22,752 nucleotides of DNA from Acidobacteriota bacterium. Lineage in GTDB: Bacteria; Acidobacteriota; UBA6911; RPQK01; JADFOI01. A program made the position numbers and the translations under genes. Positions 1-7,342 of this stretch are shown here, piece by piece (the first letter of the stretch is position 1; the number at the start of each line of letters is the position of its first letter). Under the pieces are notes generated by a model. It saw only the letters and a program-made list of their open reading frames with translations, searched no databases and was not told the origin of the DNA. The stretch covers positions 1 to 22,752 of the forward strand of contig JAPUKI010000121.1 of NCBI GenBank assembly GCA_027295745.1. Direction: 5' to 3'.

Positions 1-989
1 CCTCCGGTTTGCCAGCTTCCGCCCGACAAGATCACGAAAGCAGTCAGAGAACAGACCCCGATCGTGTCGATGAAGGGCCCGATCATTGCCACCAATCCTT
101 CTCGAACGGGTTCTGTCGTTTTGGCAGCCCCGTGGGCCATAGGTGCTGTCCCCATCCCCGCTTCATTGGAGAAGGCGGCTCTCTTGATACCAGTCTGGAA
201 AACCGTCATCACTGAAATACCGGCTACTCCTCCCGCGGCTGCTGTGCCGGTGAAGGCATCGTGAAGAATTTGAGAGAAGATTTGAGGGATCAGCTGGTAA
301 TGGCTCACGAGCACATAAACAGAAACCACCAGGTACAGTAAACACATGCTGGGAACCACACGGCTGGCGACCTTTGCGATTCTTTTCAGCCCACCCACAA
401 TGACCACCCCAACCAGAACAGCTAACACAAGGCCGGTGAACCAGGTTTCCACTCCGTATGCCTCAGTCAGGATCTCCGCCACTTGATTGGCTTGAAACAT
501 GGCCAGACAACCAATGGTCCCACAAAGGCTGAAAAAAATGGCCAGGAAGCGGAATTTCTTGCCCAATCCCAGCTCGATGTAGTACATGGGCCCGCCCTGG
601 ATTTTTCCCAGGCTATCAGTTCCTCGATACATGACGGCCAATGTGCAAGTGAAGAACTTGGTTGCCATCCCCACAAGAGCTGCCATCCACATCCAAAAAA
701 CCGCTCCCGGCCCGCCCTGGGTAATGGCAATTGCAACTCCCCCTATGTTTCCCATGCCAATGGTGGCGGAGAGGGCGGTGCTCAAGGCCTGGAAGTGGCT
801 AATGTCACCTGGGTCCTCCTCCCGATCGAACTTCCCCCGTAGGATTTCAAGGGTGTGTTTGGCACCAAAAAAGGGGAGAAACCTGGAGTAGAGGGTGAGG
901 GTGAAACCGCCACCTAATAACAGTATGAGCAGAGGAGCGCCCCAGGCATAGTCTACAGCTACAGAAAAAATGTTTTCGAGGGTCTGCAC
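1..989 (-). CDS. AGCS-family sodium:amino-acid (alanine) symporter, 3'-truncated by window edge
   Basis: About 329 codons are open on the minus strand, from a GTG at 987-989 to the window edge, with no stop. The product is a polytopic inner-membrane protein of the sodium:alanine/glycine symporter (AGCS) family, which couples sodium entry to uptake of small neutral amino acids. Visible family blocks are FQALSTALSATIGMGNIGG (about residues 66-84), GGPGAVFWMWMAALVGMATK (about 92-111), QGGPMYYIELG (about 131-141) and, further on, FQTGIKRAAFSNEAGMGTAPMAHG. Long hydrophobic stretches match the expected membrane helices. The GTG start is chosen because a TAA lies three codons upstream and the next in-frame ATG falls inside the conserved first block; a GAGG about 15 bases upstream is a poorly spaced ribosome site. 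It follows the helicase gene by 67 bases on the same strand, so co-transcription is possible. The substrate cannot be told from sequence. Confidence 0.9.
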   Translation of the reverse strand, partial: MQTLENIFSVAVDYAWGAPLLILLLGGGFTLTLYSRFLPFFGAKHTLEILRGKFDREEDPGDISHFQALSTALSATIGMGNIGGVAIAITQGGPGAVFWMWMAALVGMATKFFTCTLAVMYRGTDSLGKIQGGPMYYIELGLGKKFRFLAIFFSLCGTIGCLAMFQANQVAEILTEAYGVETWFTGLVLAVLVGVVIVGGLKRIAKVASRVVPSMCLLYLVVSVYVLVSHYQLIPQIFSQILHDAFTGTAAAGGVAGISVMTVFQTGIKRAAFSNEAGMGTAPMAHGAAKTTEPVREGLVAMIGPFIDTIGVCSLTAFVILSGGSWQTG

Positions 990-1056
990 CGAAAAGCTTT
1001 ACAACCTCAGTAATTCCAGCTGGTCACAAACGTCATGGTATTCATGGGACGAGACA

Positions 1057-3288
1057 CTAGACCAGCTTCAATTTGGCATAGCTCTGCAGCAGCCGTTTAA
1101 TGCCCAGACCCGGAAACTGCACAGTGAGCTTCAAGTCGTCGCCGGTGTCCTGGACCCGAAGGATCCGTCCGTAACCAAACTTCTCGTGGACGATTCTCGC
1201 GCCGGAGATGAATCTGCTTTTTTTCTGAGAGAGTTTGCTCAAGAATCCTTGAACGCTTTCTACTGAATCGTGGGTCTTCACAAAACCTCTCCCGGTACGA
1301 TGTTGTCGCTGCGGGTATCCTCCCAGATTGGCACTGGGCTGGACAAACTCACGGACCGGAAATGGGCCCGAGGAGACGCGCATGAGATGCTCTGGAATCT
1401 CCTGTAAAAATCGACTGGGAAGATTCATTTCTTCCCCCTCCCGGCCGAAAAATCGGCGGAGGCGGGAATAGGTGAGGTAGATTTTCTTTTGGGCCCGGGT
1501 AAGCCCCACATAACAAAGGCGTCGCTCTTCCTCCAGATCGTTCTCAGCCACGGCTCGGCTGTGCGGGAAAAGTCCTTCTTCACAACCGACCAGAAAAACA
1601 ATGGGAAACTCAAGACCTTTGGCATTGTGTAAGGTCATGAGGCTGACTGCAGCCGATTCGTCATAATCGTCCGCTTCGGAGCGTAACGCGGCGTGGTCGA
1701 GAAACTCTTGAAAAGTGTATCCTTGCTCTGCATTCTCTTTGGCCAACACGATCAACTCTTCCAAATTCAGAGTCCGATTGTGAGCCTCTTCCGAATCCTC
1801 ACTTCTGAGCGCGCTGATATAGCCGCTAGCTTCCAGAATCTTTTCTAGGGATAGGTACAGAGGGAGTTCCAGGAAGTCCTGACACTCGCATATGAGCCTG
1901 AAAAAACGCTCCAATACCAGGTGTGTTCGGGCTGGAAAAGTATTCTCTTCTATGCCTTTTCGAAGCGCTTCCCAGAGGGTTGTGTTCTCATCTCGCGCCT
2001 TGCCATGGAGGCGATCCTCCGTCACTTTGCCGATCCCTCGTGGGGGTCGATTCATAATCCTCAAGAAAGAAACATTGTCATTGGGATTCAGGGCCACTCG
2101 CAGGTAAGCCAGTGCATCCTTGACCTCTTTGCGCTGATAGAAACTGATCCCTCCAATCAGCTTGTAGGGAATCTCAAAGCGTCTAAAGGCTTCCTCAAAT
2201 TGTCGGGATTGGAAGTTGGTTCGATACAAGACGGCGAGCCCCTTTTCTCCCTTCTGGAGATGCTCGCAGATCTTCTTCGAAACGTAAGTTGCCTCCGTCT
2301 TGGCGTCGGGCGCCGCGAAGAGGTCGATGGGCTGACCGGCCTGTTGATCGGTCCAGAGGACTTTCCCTTTCCGATTCAGGTTGTTGGACACCAGGCCGCT
2401 GGCAGCATCCAGAATGTTCTGGCTGGAGCGGTAGTTTTGCTCGAGCTTGACAATGGTCGCTCCCGGGAAATCCGCTTCAAAGCGCAAAATGTTTCCAATG
2501 TCAGAGCCTCGAAAGCCATAAATGGACTGATCTTCGTCCCCCACAGCCGTAATGTTCTGGTGAACCGCGGTAAGATTTTTAATCAGGTCATACTGAGGAC
2601 GATTGGTATCCTGATACTCGTCAATCAGAACATAGGAGTAGGACTCCCCGTACTTCTGTCGAACCTCATGGTTCTTTTTCAACAAGCGCACGGTTAGCAG
2701 GATCAGATCGTCAAAATCCATGGCATTGGATCGAAAAAGAAAGCGCTCATAGGCGGTGTAAATGAGAGAAATTTCTTCGCGGGCGAGATCGGATGACTTG
2801 TCGCGGTACTCTTGCGGAGCCCAGTTGTTGCTTTTGGCTCGACTGATGGCCGCCCGAGCTTTTCTCATGGGGAGATGGCTGTCCCTGAATTGGAGTTCTT
2901 CGTAGACAGCCTTGATGACCCTTTTCTGATCGTCCCTGTCACAGATGCTGAAGTCCGTACGATAACCAATCAGGTCAGCGTAGCGCCGCAGCACGCGAAC
3001 GCTGAAGGAGTGAAACGTGCAAACTAAGGGAGAAGTACTGAGATGTCTCAGTAGTTCTTCGACTCGAGTTCTCATCTCCTCGGCGGCTTTGTTGGTAAAG
3101 GTCACAGCCAGGACTTGGTCAGCTCGGCAGACTCCCTGCTCAATCAAATGGGCGATCTTGTAAGTGATCGTTCGGGTTTTTCCGCTTCCGGCTCCCGCCA
3201 GGATGAGCATTGGCCCTTCGGTCTGGGTGACCGCAAATCTCTGCCGTTCGTTCAGATGGGTCAGATAGTCTTTTTTTGAAGGCTGCAT
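1057..3288 (-). CDS. pcrA: ATP-dependent DNA helicase, UvrD/PcrA type (superfamily 1A)
   Basis: A 743-residue protein, close to the usual 700-750 of UvrD/PcrA. These 3'-5' helicases unwind DNA in nucleotide excision and mismatch repair and clear RecA filaments and stalled RNA polymerase. All SF1A motifs are present in order: Q-motif region LNERQRFAV (12-20), Walker A GAGSGKT (32-38), Walker B/motif II DEYQDTNR, motif III GDEDQSIYGFRGSD, motif IV EQNYRSSQNIL, motif V TLHNAKGLEFPIVFL and motif VI RRLCYVGLTRAQ. The C-terminus (KFGYGRILRV...GIKRLLQSYAKLKLV) matches the small Tudor-like RNA-polymerase-binding domain of PcrA/UvrD. That domain argues against Rep and for UvrD/PcrA; which name fits best is a matter of taxonomy. 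Start ATG 3286-3288 has an AAGGG about six bases upstream. The gene sits downstream of the TPR gene behind a hairpin-rich spacer, so its own promoter is probably in that spacer. Confidence 0.97.
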   Translation of the reverse strand: MQPSKKDYLTHLNERQRFAVTQTEGPMLILAGAGSGKTRTITYKIAHLIEQGVCRADQVLAVTFTNKAAEEMRTRVEELLRHLSTSPLVCTFHSFSVRVLRRYADLIGYRTDFSICDRDDQKRVIKAVYEELQFRDSHLPMRKARAAISRAKSNNWAPQEYRDKSSDLAREEISLIYTAYERFLFRSNAMDFDDLILLTVRLLKKNHEVRQKYGESYSYVLIDEYQDTNRPQYDLIKNLTAVHQNITAVGDEDQSIYGFRGSDIGNILRFEADFPGATIVKLEQNYRSSQNILDAASGLVSNNLNRKGKVLWTDQQAGQPIDLFAAPDAKTEATYVSKKICEHLQKGEKGLAVLYRTNFQSRQFEEAFRRFEIPYKLIGGISFYQRKEVKDALAYLRVALNPNDNVSFLRIMNRPPRGIGKVTEDRLHGKARDENTTLWEALRKGIEENTFPARTHLVLERFFRLICECQDFLELPLYLSLEKILEASGYISALRSEDSEEAHNRTLNLEELIVLAKENAEQGYTFQEFLDHAALRSEADDYDESAAVSLMTLHNAKGLEFPIVFLVGCEEGLFPHSRAVAENDLEEERRLCYVGLTRAQKKIYLTYSRLRRFFGREGEEMNLPSRFLQEIPEHLMRVSSGPFPVREFVQPSANLGGYPQRQHRTGRGFVKTHDSVESVQGFLSKLSQKKSRFISGARIVHEKFGYGRILRVQDTGDDLKLTVQFPGLGIKRLLQSYAKLKLV

Positions 3289-3436
3289 GGGTGCCCTTGG
3301 GAACAGAGTGTGGGAGGCACTTGTGCCAAGGCACCTTCTGGCAGGGGCCTCGGGGCACCCGCTTGCGGGTCGCGCGCCACGAGTGGCTCGTGACGAGAAC
3401 CTATGAATAATCCCGGCTACTAGGGCTGATTATTTA
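3289..3436. repeat. Hairpin-rich intergenic repeat cluster
   Basis: This 148-bp spacer between the TPR gene end and the helicase start carries a chain of short perfect inverted repeats: GGCACTTGTGCC, CCCGCTTGCGGG and CACGAG-TGG-CTCGTG. An outer GGTGCCCTTGG/CCAAGGCACC pair encloses the first of them. It also contains the 18-mer GAACAGAGTGTGGGAGGC (3301-3318), repeated exactly at 21107-21124, and CCTATGAATAATCCCGGCTA (3400-3419), which recurs with one mismatch in reverse orientation at 21032-21051. This looks like a composite of dispersed palindromic repeats rather than coding DNA. The hairpins could also end transcription of the upstream TPR gene, but there is no clear T-tract. Confidence 0.7.
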
Positions 3437-4420
3437 TCAACGGGTCACACGCTCCACAAACTCTTCAAGGCCTGCCAAGGAGTCGTTATGGCCCGATTTG
3501 TACAGAGTCTCCAGATACTGCCGGCAATTCTTGGCGTGGGGCGCCCCTCGTTGTACGGAGCCCTGGGCAAATGCTTCCATTGCCGGGTCCAGCTGCTTCT
3601 GTTCCCAGCGGCCCATTCCCGTGTAAAAGTAGGCCTCTCCCTTGAGCGCAGGATCGTCGGATAGTGTCAATACTTCGCTGTAGTGTGAAATGGCAGTGGT
3701 CCAGTTCTTGCCTTCCGCGGCCTCTCGGCCGAGTATTGTATAGGCAGTTGCCTTCTCCTTGTTCATAACCTCAACCCATCGGGACTCGGAAACCTGAGGG
3801 GGCTTTTGAGCAGCATCAAATCCTTCAATGGTCTTTTCTGCGTATGGAGCCGCCTCAGTCCAGTTTTTTCGGCCCGCATAGATTTTGGCGAGGGCACTCA
3901 TGATTTCGTAGCAATCCTTTGGGTCAAGTTCTGCACACGCCTTGCCCCCGTATTCAATGACCTTCTCTTCATTGTTCAGTTGCAAGTGTGACATTGCTAA
4001 GATAGAGGCGATGCCAGCATCGGGTTGCTGAGTATAGACTTGTTCAGCATAGGTCGTCACCTTTTCATATTGTTGCAACACGTATGCTGCGTATGCCGTC
4101 ATGTAAAGTGTGTTCAGTTCATCCGGTTTCAGCGTCAGAAGCTTTTCCCCGGCAGAGAAAACGTTTTGCGATTGTCCTTGGTTTTGATATTCCTGCATCA
4201 ACTGGAGATAGCTGCCAATGGCGTACTCGACGAGTGTTGATCTTGGATTTGTGGTTATGAACTCAACGATAGTGTCTTCCCTTTCGGCAGGATCGGCATT
4301 GATGGCACTTTCATAAGCTGCATATTCTTCAGTGGTGTACTGGGCCACCACTGCAATCTGGCACACAGCCAGGATCAGAAAAGCTGCAAAAGCATTCTTC
4401 CAAAGTGATCGGACGCTCAT
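3437..4420 (-). CDS. Exported TPR-repeat protein of unknown function
   Basis: A 327-residue protein with a typical Sec signal peptide (basic MSVRSLWKN, hydrophobic AFAAFLILAVCQIAVVAQ, likely cleavage after VVA or VAQ). The rest is acidic, helical and arranged as degenerate tetratricopeptide repeats. Examples are LNTLYMTAYAAYVLQQYEKV, a segment with ALAKIYAGRKNWTEAAPYAE, and the late GEAYFYTGMGRWEQKQLDPA. TPR proteins of this kind act as protein-protein scaffolds, here presumably in the periplasm. No enzyme domain is visible. The start ATG 4418-4420 is well supported by AAAGGAGGT about 11 bases upstream, the best Shine-Dalgarno in the window, which suggests strong translation. It is divergent from the ParB-like gene across a 242-bp spacer, where promoters for both should lie. 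Its partner and process cannot be named. Confidence 0.85.
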   Translation of the reverse strand: MSVRSLWKNAFAAFLILAVCQIAVVAQYTTEEYAAYESAINADPAEREDTIVEFITTNPRSTLVEYAIGSYLQLMQEYQNQGQSQNVFSAGEKLLTLKPDELNTLYMTAYAAYVLQQYEKVTTYAEQVYTQQPDAGIASILAMSHLQLNNEEKVIEYGGKACAELDPKDCYEIMSALAKIYAGRKNWTEAAPYAEKTIEGFDAAQKPPQVSESRWVEVMNKEKATAYTILGREAAEGKNWTTAISHYSEVLTLSDDPALKGEAYFYTGMGRWEQKQLDPAMEAFAQGSVQRGAPHAKNCRQYLETLYKSGHNDSLAGLEEFVERVTR

Positions 4421-4662
4421 TTCGGTACTTGACCTCCTTTAAAGGATTCCTTGAATGTCCCGTTCAATGGAAGCGCCAAGCGCATACCAAGAACGAGAAT
4501 TGTGGGACGGTAGCATAAATTGTCAGCACGATCAATCATCCAGGTAAATAAAATTTCAGCCATAAAGCGATAGCAGTATTGACTTAGATAGTGTTAGTAG
4601 TAGATGAGATGATTTTTCAACGGCAAGGTTGCTGAAACGAGGCACTAAGTGAGGCACTAAGT
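4421..4662. promoter_or_regulatory. Divergent promoter region between the TPR gene and the ParB-like gene
   Basis: The spacer is 242 bp, clearly more AT-rich than the flanking genes, with no open frame of note. On the plus strand TTGACT (4579-4584), 16 bases, then TAGATG (4601-4606) is the best candidate promoter for the ParB-like gene, but its -10 is poor. On the minus strand the TPR gene's ribosome site AAAGGAGGT lies at about 4432-4440. The right end is a perfect 12-bp tandem duplication that touches the next start codon. I see no terminator or RNA gene here. Confidence 0.4.
4639..4662 (+). repeat. 12-bp perfect tandem duplication abutting a start codon
   Basis: GAGGCACTAAGT occurs twice in a row and the second copy ends immediately before ATG 4663. 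Each copy has a GAGG; the second sits eight bases from the ATG and is the evident ribosome-binding site, and the first is a spare twelve bases further up. The join AAGTGAGGCACTAAG resembles the element end AAGTGAGTACTAAG found at 16646-16659 and 21430-21443. Confidence 0.85.
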
Positions 4663-5667
4663 ATGACTGAGAAGTTTCTTGACCAAATTGTAATGATTCG
4701 ATCCGACCGGATTGATGCACAGGACCGGTTTTATGCCATCTCTCTCCCTTGGTTGTCTATTGATCAGCTCATGCGATCTGTCCAGGAGACTGGAATCCTT
4801 TCCCCTCTTCATGTGCAAAGAACAGAGTCGGGACAGTTCAGAATCATTATTGGCTTCCGCAGATATGAAGCTGCCAGAAAGTTAGGTTTTCGAGAGATTC
4901 CGTGTATTGTCAGAGAGGAAGAGGATGGGCTCACACTCCTGGTGCAGGCTCTGGAGGACAATCGTGTCACCCGTCCCTTGCATTTACTGGAGAAGGCTCA
5001 CCTCCTTTTGAGATTGCGGGAGCACTTCGGACTCAGCGATGAGGCTTTGATGGATGATTTTATGGCCCTGTTGAATCTTCCAGCAGATCGGTTTCATCTC
5101 CAGCAATGTCTAGATCTGGCTCGACTGCCCGTGTTACTCCAGCGTACGGTCCTCGATCCACTGGAGCCAGAGGTTGTCCTGAAGCTGGTGAGCTGGAAAA
5201 CCGAAGACCAGGAGCTTTTCCACAGGATAGCCTCGAAGTTTCGGCTGGGAAAAAATAAGCAGAAGAAACTGTTCAACCTGCTGGATGAACTGCGGGCCTT
5301 GGCAGGAACCACTCCATCCGGGCCTTCTGCCACGGGCTCGGTATCGATGCTCTGGAAGGAAAGTGGGGCAGCCAAAATTGAGCAGGATGAACGCCTGTCT
5401 CCTTCAGATCGCTTCGACAAGGTGTTTGAGAAACTCCGTCGACTGCGATTTCCCCGGCTTTCGGCATGTGAACAGGAGTATGAGAGGCTCAAAGCTGCTC
5501 TTAAGCTTCCCCCTCAAATCCAATTTCGCGTTCCCCGCTATTTCGAGGGAAAGCGGATTGATGTCTTGCTCTCCTTCGAGAGTACTGAGGAACTGGTTGA
5601 AGGGGCGAGGAAACTGGACGAAATTGCGAAGACCGATGAAGTGAGACAGATCTTGGAATTGTTGTAG
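4663..5667 (+). CDS. ParB/KorB-like N-terminal domain protein (Spo0J/Srx fold)
   Basis: A 334-residue protein whose first 140 residues resemble the ParB N-terminal domain. It has IRSDRIDAQDRFYAISLP, then IDQLMRSVQETGILSPLHVQ (about 33-52), the phosphate-loop-like IIGFRRYEAARKLGFREIPCI (62-82, canonical GERRxRAA) and QALEDNRVTRPLHLLEKAH (95-113, canonical ALxENxQRxxLxPxEEA). In genuine ParB these boxes bind CTP. Here the GERR glutamate is Phe65, so CTPase activity is uncertain. A helical middle part (about 115-210) would correspond to the helix-turn-helix DNA-binding domain. The C-terminal 100 residues are not recognised. No parA and no origin genes are adjacent, so chromosome segregation is unlikely; a DNA-bound partner for the next gene is more plausible. 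It precedes that gene by 15 bases. The start is fixed by the GAGG eight bases upstream. Confidence 0.8.
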   Translation: MTEKFLDQIVMIRSDRIDAQDRFYAISLPWLSIDQLMRSVQETGILSPLHVQRTESGQFRIIIGFRRYEAARKLGFREIPCIVREEEDGLTLLVQALEDNRVTRPLHLLEKAHLLLRLREHFGLSDEALMDDFMALLNLPADRFHLQQCLDLARLPVLLQRTVLDPLEPEVVLKLVSWKTEDQELFHRIASKFRLGKNKQKKLFNLLDELRALAGTTPSGPSATGSVSMLWKESGAAKIEQDERLSPSDRFDKVFEKLRRLRFPRLSACEQEYERLKAALKLPPQIQFRVPRYFEGKRIDVLLSFESTEELVEGARKLDEIAKTDEVRQILELL

Positions 5668-5682
5668 ACTACGTCTGCCGAT

Positions 5683-6789
5683 ATGAAGGAGTACAAACCC
5701 GAAAAGATTTTTGTGGAACGCGGTGTCGAGGATTCACTGATCACCCGCAATGTGCTGGAGCGATTGCCTGAGGTTCCCACAGAGAGGATCGAGTCGAGGG
5801 AGTCTCTGCTGGAAGAGTCTCAGCGATGGACTCCAACTCTTTCCCGGACCAAGAAATGGTTGATTCTGGCGCAGTATAAAGGACACTTTTTCAAAGCTTG
5901 TCCGGGCACCCGGGCGCAAAAAGGCATCAAAAACGTATGCTGTAACTACTTTGTGATCAACTTTGCCAGTAACTGCCATATGGAATGCAGCTACTGTTAT
6001 CTGCAGTCGCATCTGAACTTTCCCTATATGATCGTATATGCTAACTCGGACGATCTGCTGTCGGAATTGCAGAGGACTTTCTCTGAAAACCCCCATCATC
6101 TCTTTCGGATCGGTACGGGAGAATTGGCCGACAGCCTGGCACTGGATCCTCTAACCTCATACAGTATCCCGTTGGTCCAATTTTTCGCGGGACAGAAAAA
6201 TGCCATCCTGGAATTGAAGACAAAATCCAACTGCGTTGAAAACCTTTTAGATCTGGAACATGAGGGCAGGACGGTTGTTTCCTGGTCCATCAATCCCCGA
6301 TTTATTCAGGAAAAGGAAGAGCACAAGACAGCCACCATCAGGGAGCGCTTTCGGGCAGCAAAACGTTGTGTCCGGGCTGGATACCCGGTTGCCTTTCATC
6401 TGGATCCCATGATCTTCTATGGGAGCTGGGAAACTGATTATGAAGATCTGATTGAAGAGCTCTTTGAAACAATCCCTGCCACTTCGATGGCCTGGATCTC
6501 GATAGGTTCCCTGCGCTTAACCAGCCAGTTGAAGGAGATTATGCGCAAGCGCTTTCCCAGCAGTCCCCTACCTCTCGGGGAGTTGGTGCCCACCGAAGAT
6601 GGCAAAATGCGTTACTTCAAGCCCATTCGAGTGCTCATGTACCGTAGAGTGCTGGGTTGGATTCGAGAAAAGCATCCAACCATTCCCGTTTATGCCTGCA
6701 TGGAAAGGCCGGATGTTTGGATGAAAGTTTTCCAAAGCGCCCCCGCTGAAAAAGAGCTGGGCGAGGCGCTTGTTCAATTCCTTGTTTGA
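5683..6789 (+). CDS. Radical SAM protein of the spore photoproduct lyase (SPL/SplB-like) superfamily
   Basis: A 368-residue enzyme with the radical-SAM [4Fe-4S] motif C98xxxC102xxC105 in NCHMECSYCYLQ, the signature context of SPL-type enzymes (CxxxCxYCYLQ). Other blocks are RIGTGELADSLALDPLT (142-158), AILELKTKSNCVENLL (174-189), TVVSWSINP (197-205), AFHLDPMIFYGSWETDYEDL (237-256) and MAWISIGSLRL (269-279). Spore photoproduct lyase reverses a thymine dimer using a 5'-deoxyadenosyl radical and a cysteine H-donor about 44 residues after the last cluster cysteine (Cys141 in Bacillus subtilis). Here that place falls in GELADSL, which has no cysteine. With no spore genes in view, spore DNA repair is improbable; another DNA or nucleotide radical reaction is possible. 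It is transcribed with the ParB-like gene; the 15-bp gap shows no clear ribosome site, so translational coupling is likely. It converges with the next gene. Confidence 0.87.
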   Translation: MKEYKPEKIFVERGVEDSLITRNVLERLPEVPTERIESRESLLEESQRWTPTLSRTKKWLILAQYKGHFFKACPGTRAQKGIKNVCCNYFVINFASNCHMECSYCYLQSHLNFPYMIVYANSDDLLSELQRTFSENPHHLFRIGTGELADSLALDPLTSYSIPLVQFFAGQKNAILELKTKSNCVENLLDLEHEGRTVVSWSINPRFIQEKEEHKTATIRERFRAAKRCVRAGYPVAFHLDPMIFYGSWETDYEDLIEELFETIPATSMAWISIGSLRLTSQLKEIMRKRFPSSPLPLGELVPTEDGKMRYFKPIRVLMYRRVLGWIREKHPTIPVYACMERPDVWMKVFQSAPAEKELGEALVQFLV

Positions 6790-6810
6790 TTCGTGCGGTC
6801 GTGCACGAGC

Positions 6811-7317
6811 TCACTGCTCAACCAGGAAGCGGAAGCCATGGATGGCGAGTTCCGCCTGCTGAGCCAGCCAACCCTCGGGGATCTCTTCAACGAAAAGTGT
6901 GAACCCACGTTTCTCAAATGTTTGGAGGGGGGGGGTGCGAGTGCCTGACCCCGGACGGATGGGGGTTCGAGTGATCTTCGCGATGGGTTCATTGTAATTG
7001 AAGAAACTCAGCTCCACTTCAACCACGTCCAGCGTCTTCTCGCCTCTATTCTCGATGACGCCTGAAATAAGCACAAGACGGTTGCCAGAAAAGCTTGAGC
7101 TCATTCTGACCCGGGGATTATTCAGGTTGATGTACTTGTCATACCATTCAAAATTAGGATCCCCGCCACGAAAAATCCCGGTGAGAGGAGCCGCTTCCTC
7201 AGTTCCCTGCTGCAACAAGAACAGCACCAAGCCAGTCACGCTGACAAACAGAAGTACCGATATGAGGATGATTCTCCAAAAATGTGGGGATCGAGGTCTT
7301 GTGTCGGATTCGAACAC
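6811..7317 (-). CDS. Membrane-anchored protein with FxLYD/DUF2393-like domain
   Basis: A 168-residue protein with an N-terminal cytoplasmic basic stretch, one membrane helix (about residues 15-36, IILISVLLFVSVTGLVLFLL) and a beta-rich outer domain. The core LVLISGVIENRGEKTLDVVE followed by VELSFFNYNEPIAKITRTP and a late GFTLFVEEIPEGW resembles FxLYD or DUF2393 domains, which are Ig-like and of unknown role. The assignment rests on pattern only. The start codon is GTG (7315-7317), 25 bases after the Pal stop, and it is probably the last gene of the M16-M16-pal run. The coding strand holds nine consecutive C bases (6927-6935) at the Thr-Pro-Pro-Leu codons near residue 135, a slippage-prone tract. 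Its end converges with the radical-SAM gene with only 21 bases between stops. Confidence 0.65.
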   Translation of the reverse strand: MFESDTRPRSPHFWRIILISVLLFVSVTGLVLFLLQQGTEEAAPLTGIFRGGDPNFEWYDKYINLNNPRVRMSSSFSGNRLVLISGVIENRGEKTLDVVEVELSFFNYNEPIAKITRTPIRPGSGTRTPPLQTFEKRGFTLFVEEIPEGWLAQQAELAIHGFRFLVEQ

Positions 7318-7342
7318 GGTTCCGGGCGAAATTCTCTTGCTC

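Noticed and set aside
467..891. Open frames on both strands over the symporter gene
   Set aside because: The frame starting at GTG 989 carries all AGCS motifs and accounts for the region.
1921..2697. 258-codon open frame on the plus strand
   Set aside because: It is entirely antisense to the helicase gene, whose motifs prove the minus strand codes; a long antisense frame is expected from codon bias.
4579..4606. TTGACT-16-TAGATG as a confident promoter for the ParB-like gene
   Set aside because: The -35 is good but the -10 is poor and the spacing short, so it is mentioned only as a candidate.
4663..5667. Chromosome origin region with parAB
   Set aside because: There is no parA, dnaA, gidA or parS-like 16-mer nearby, and the ParB signature is altered.
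6790..6810. Possible terminator between the radical-SAM gene and the FxLYD gene
   Set aside because: Only the short palindrome TCGTGCACGA is present, with no T-tract, and 21 bases leave little room.
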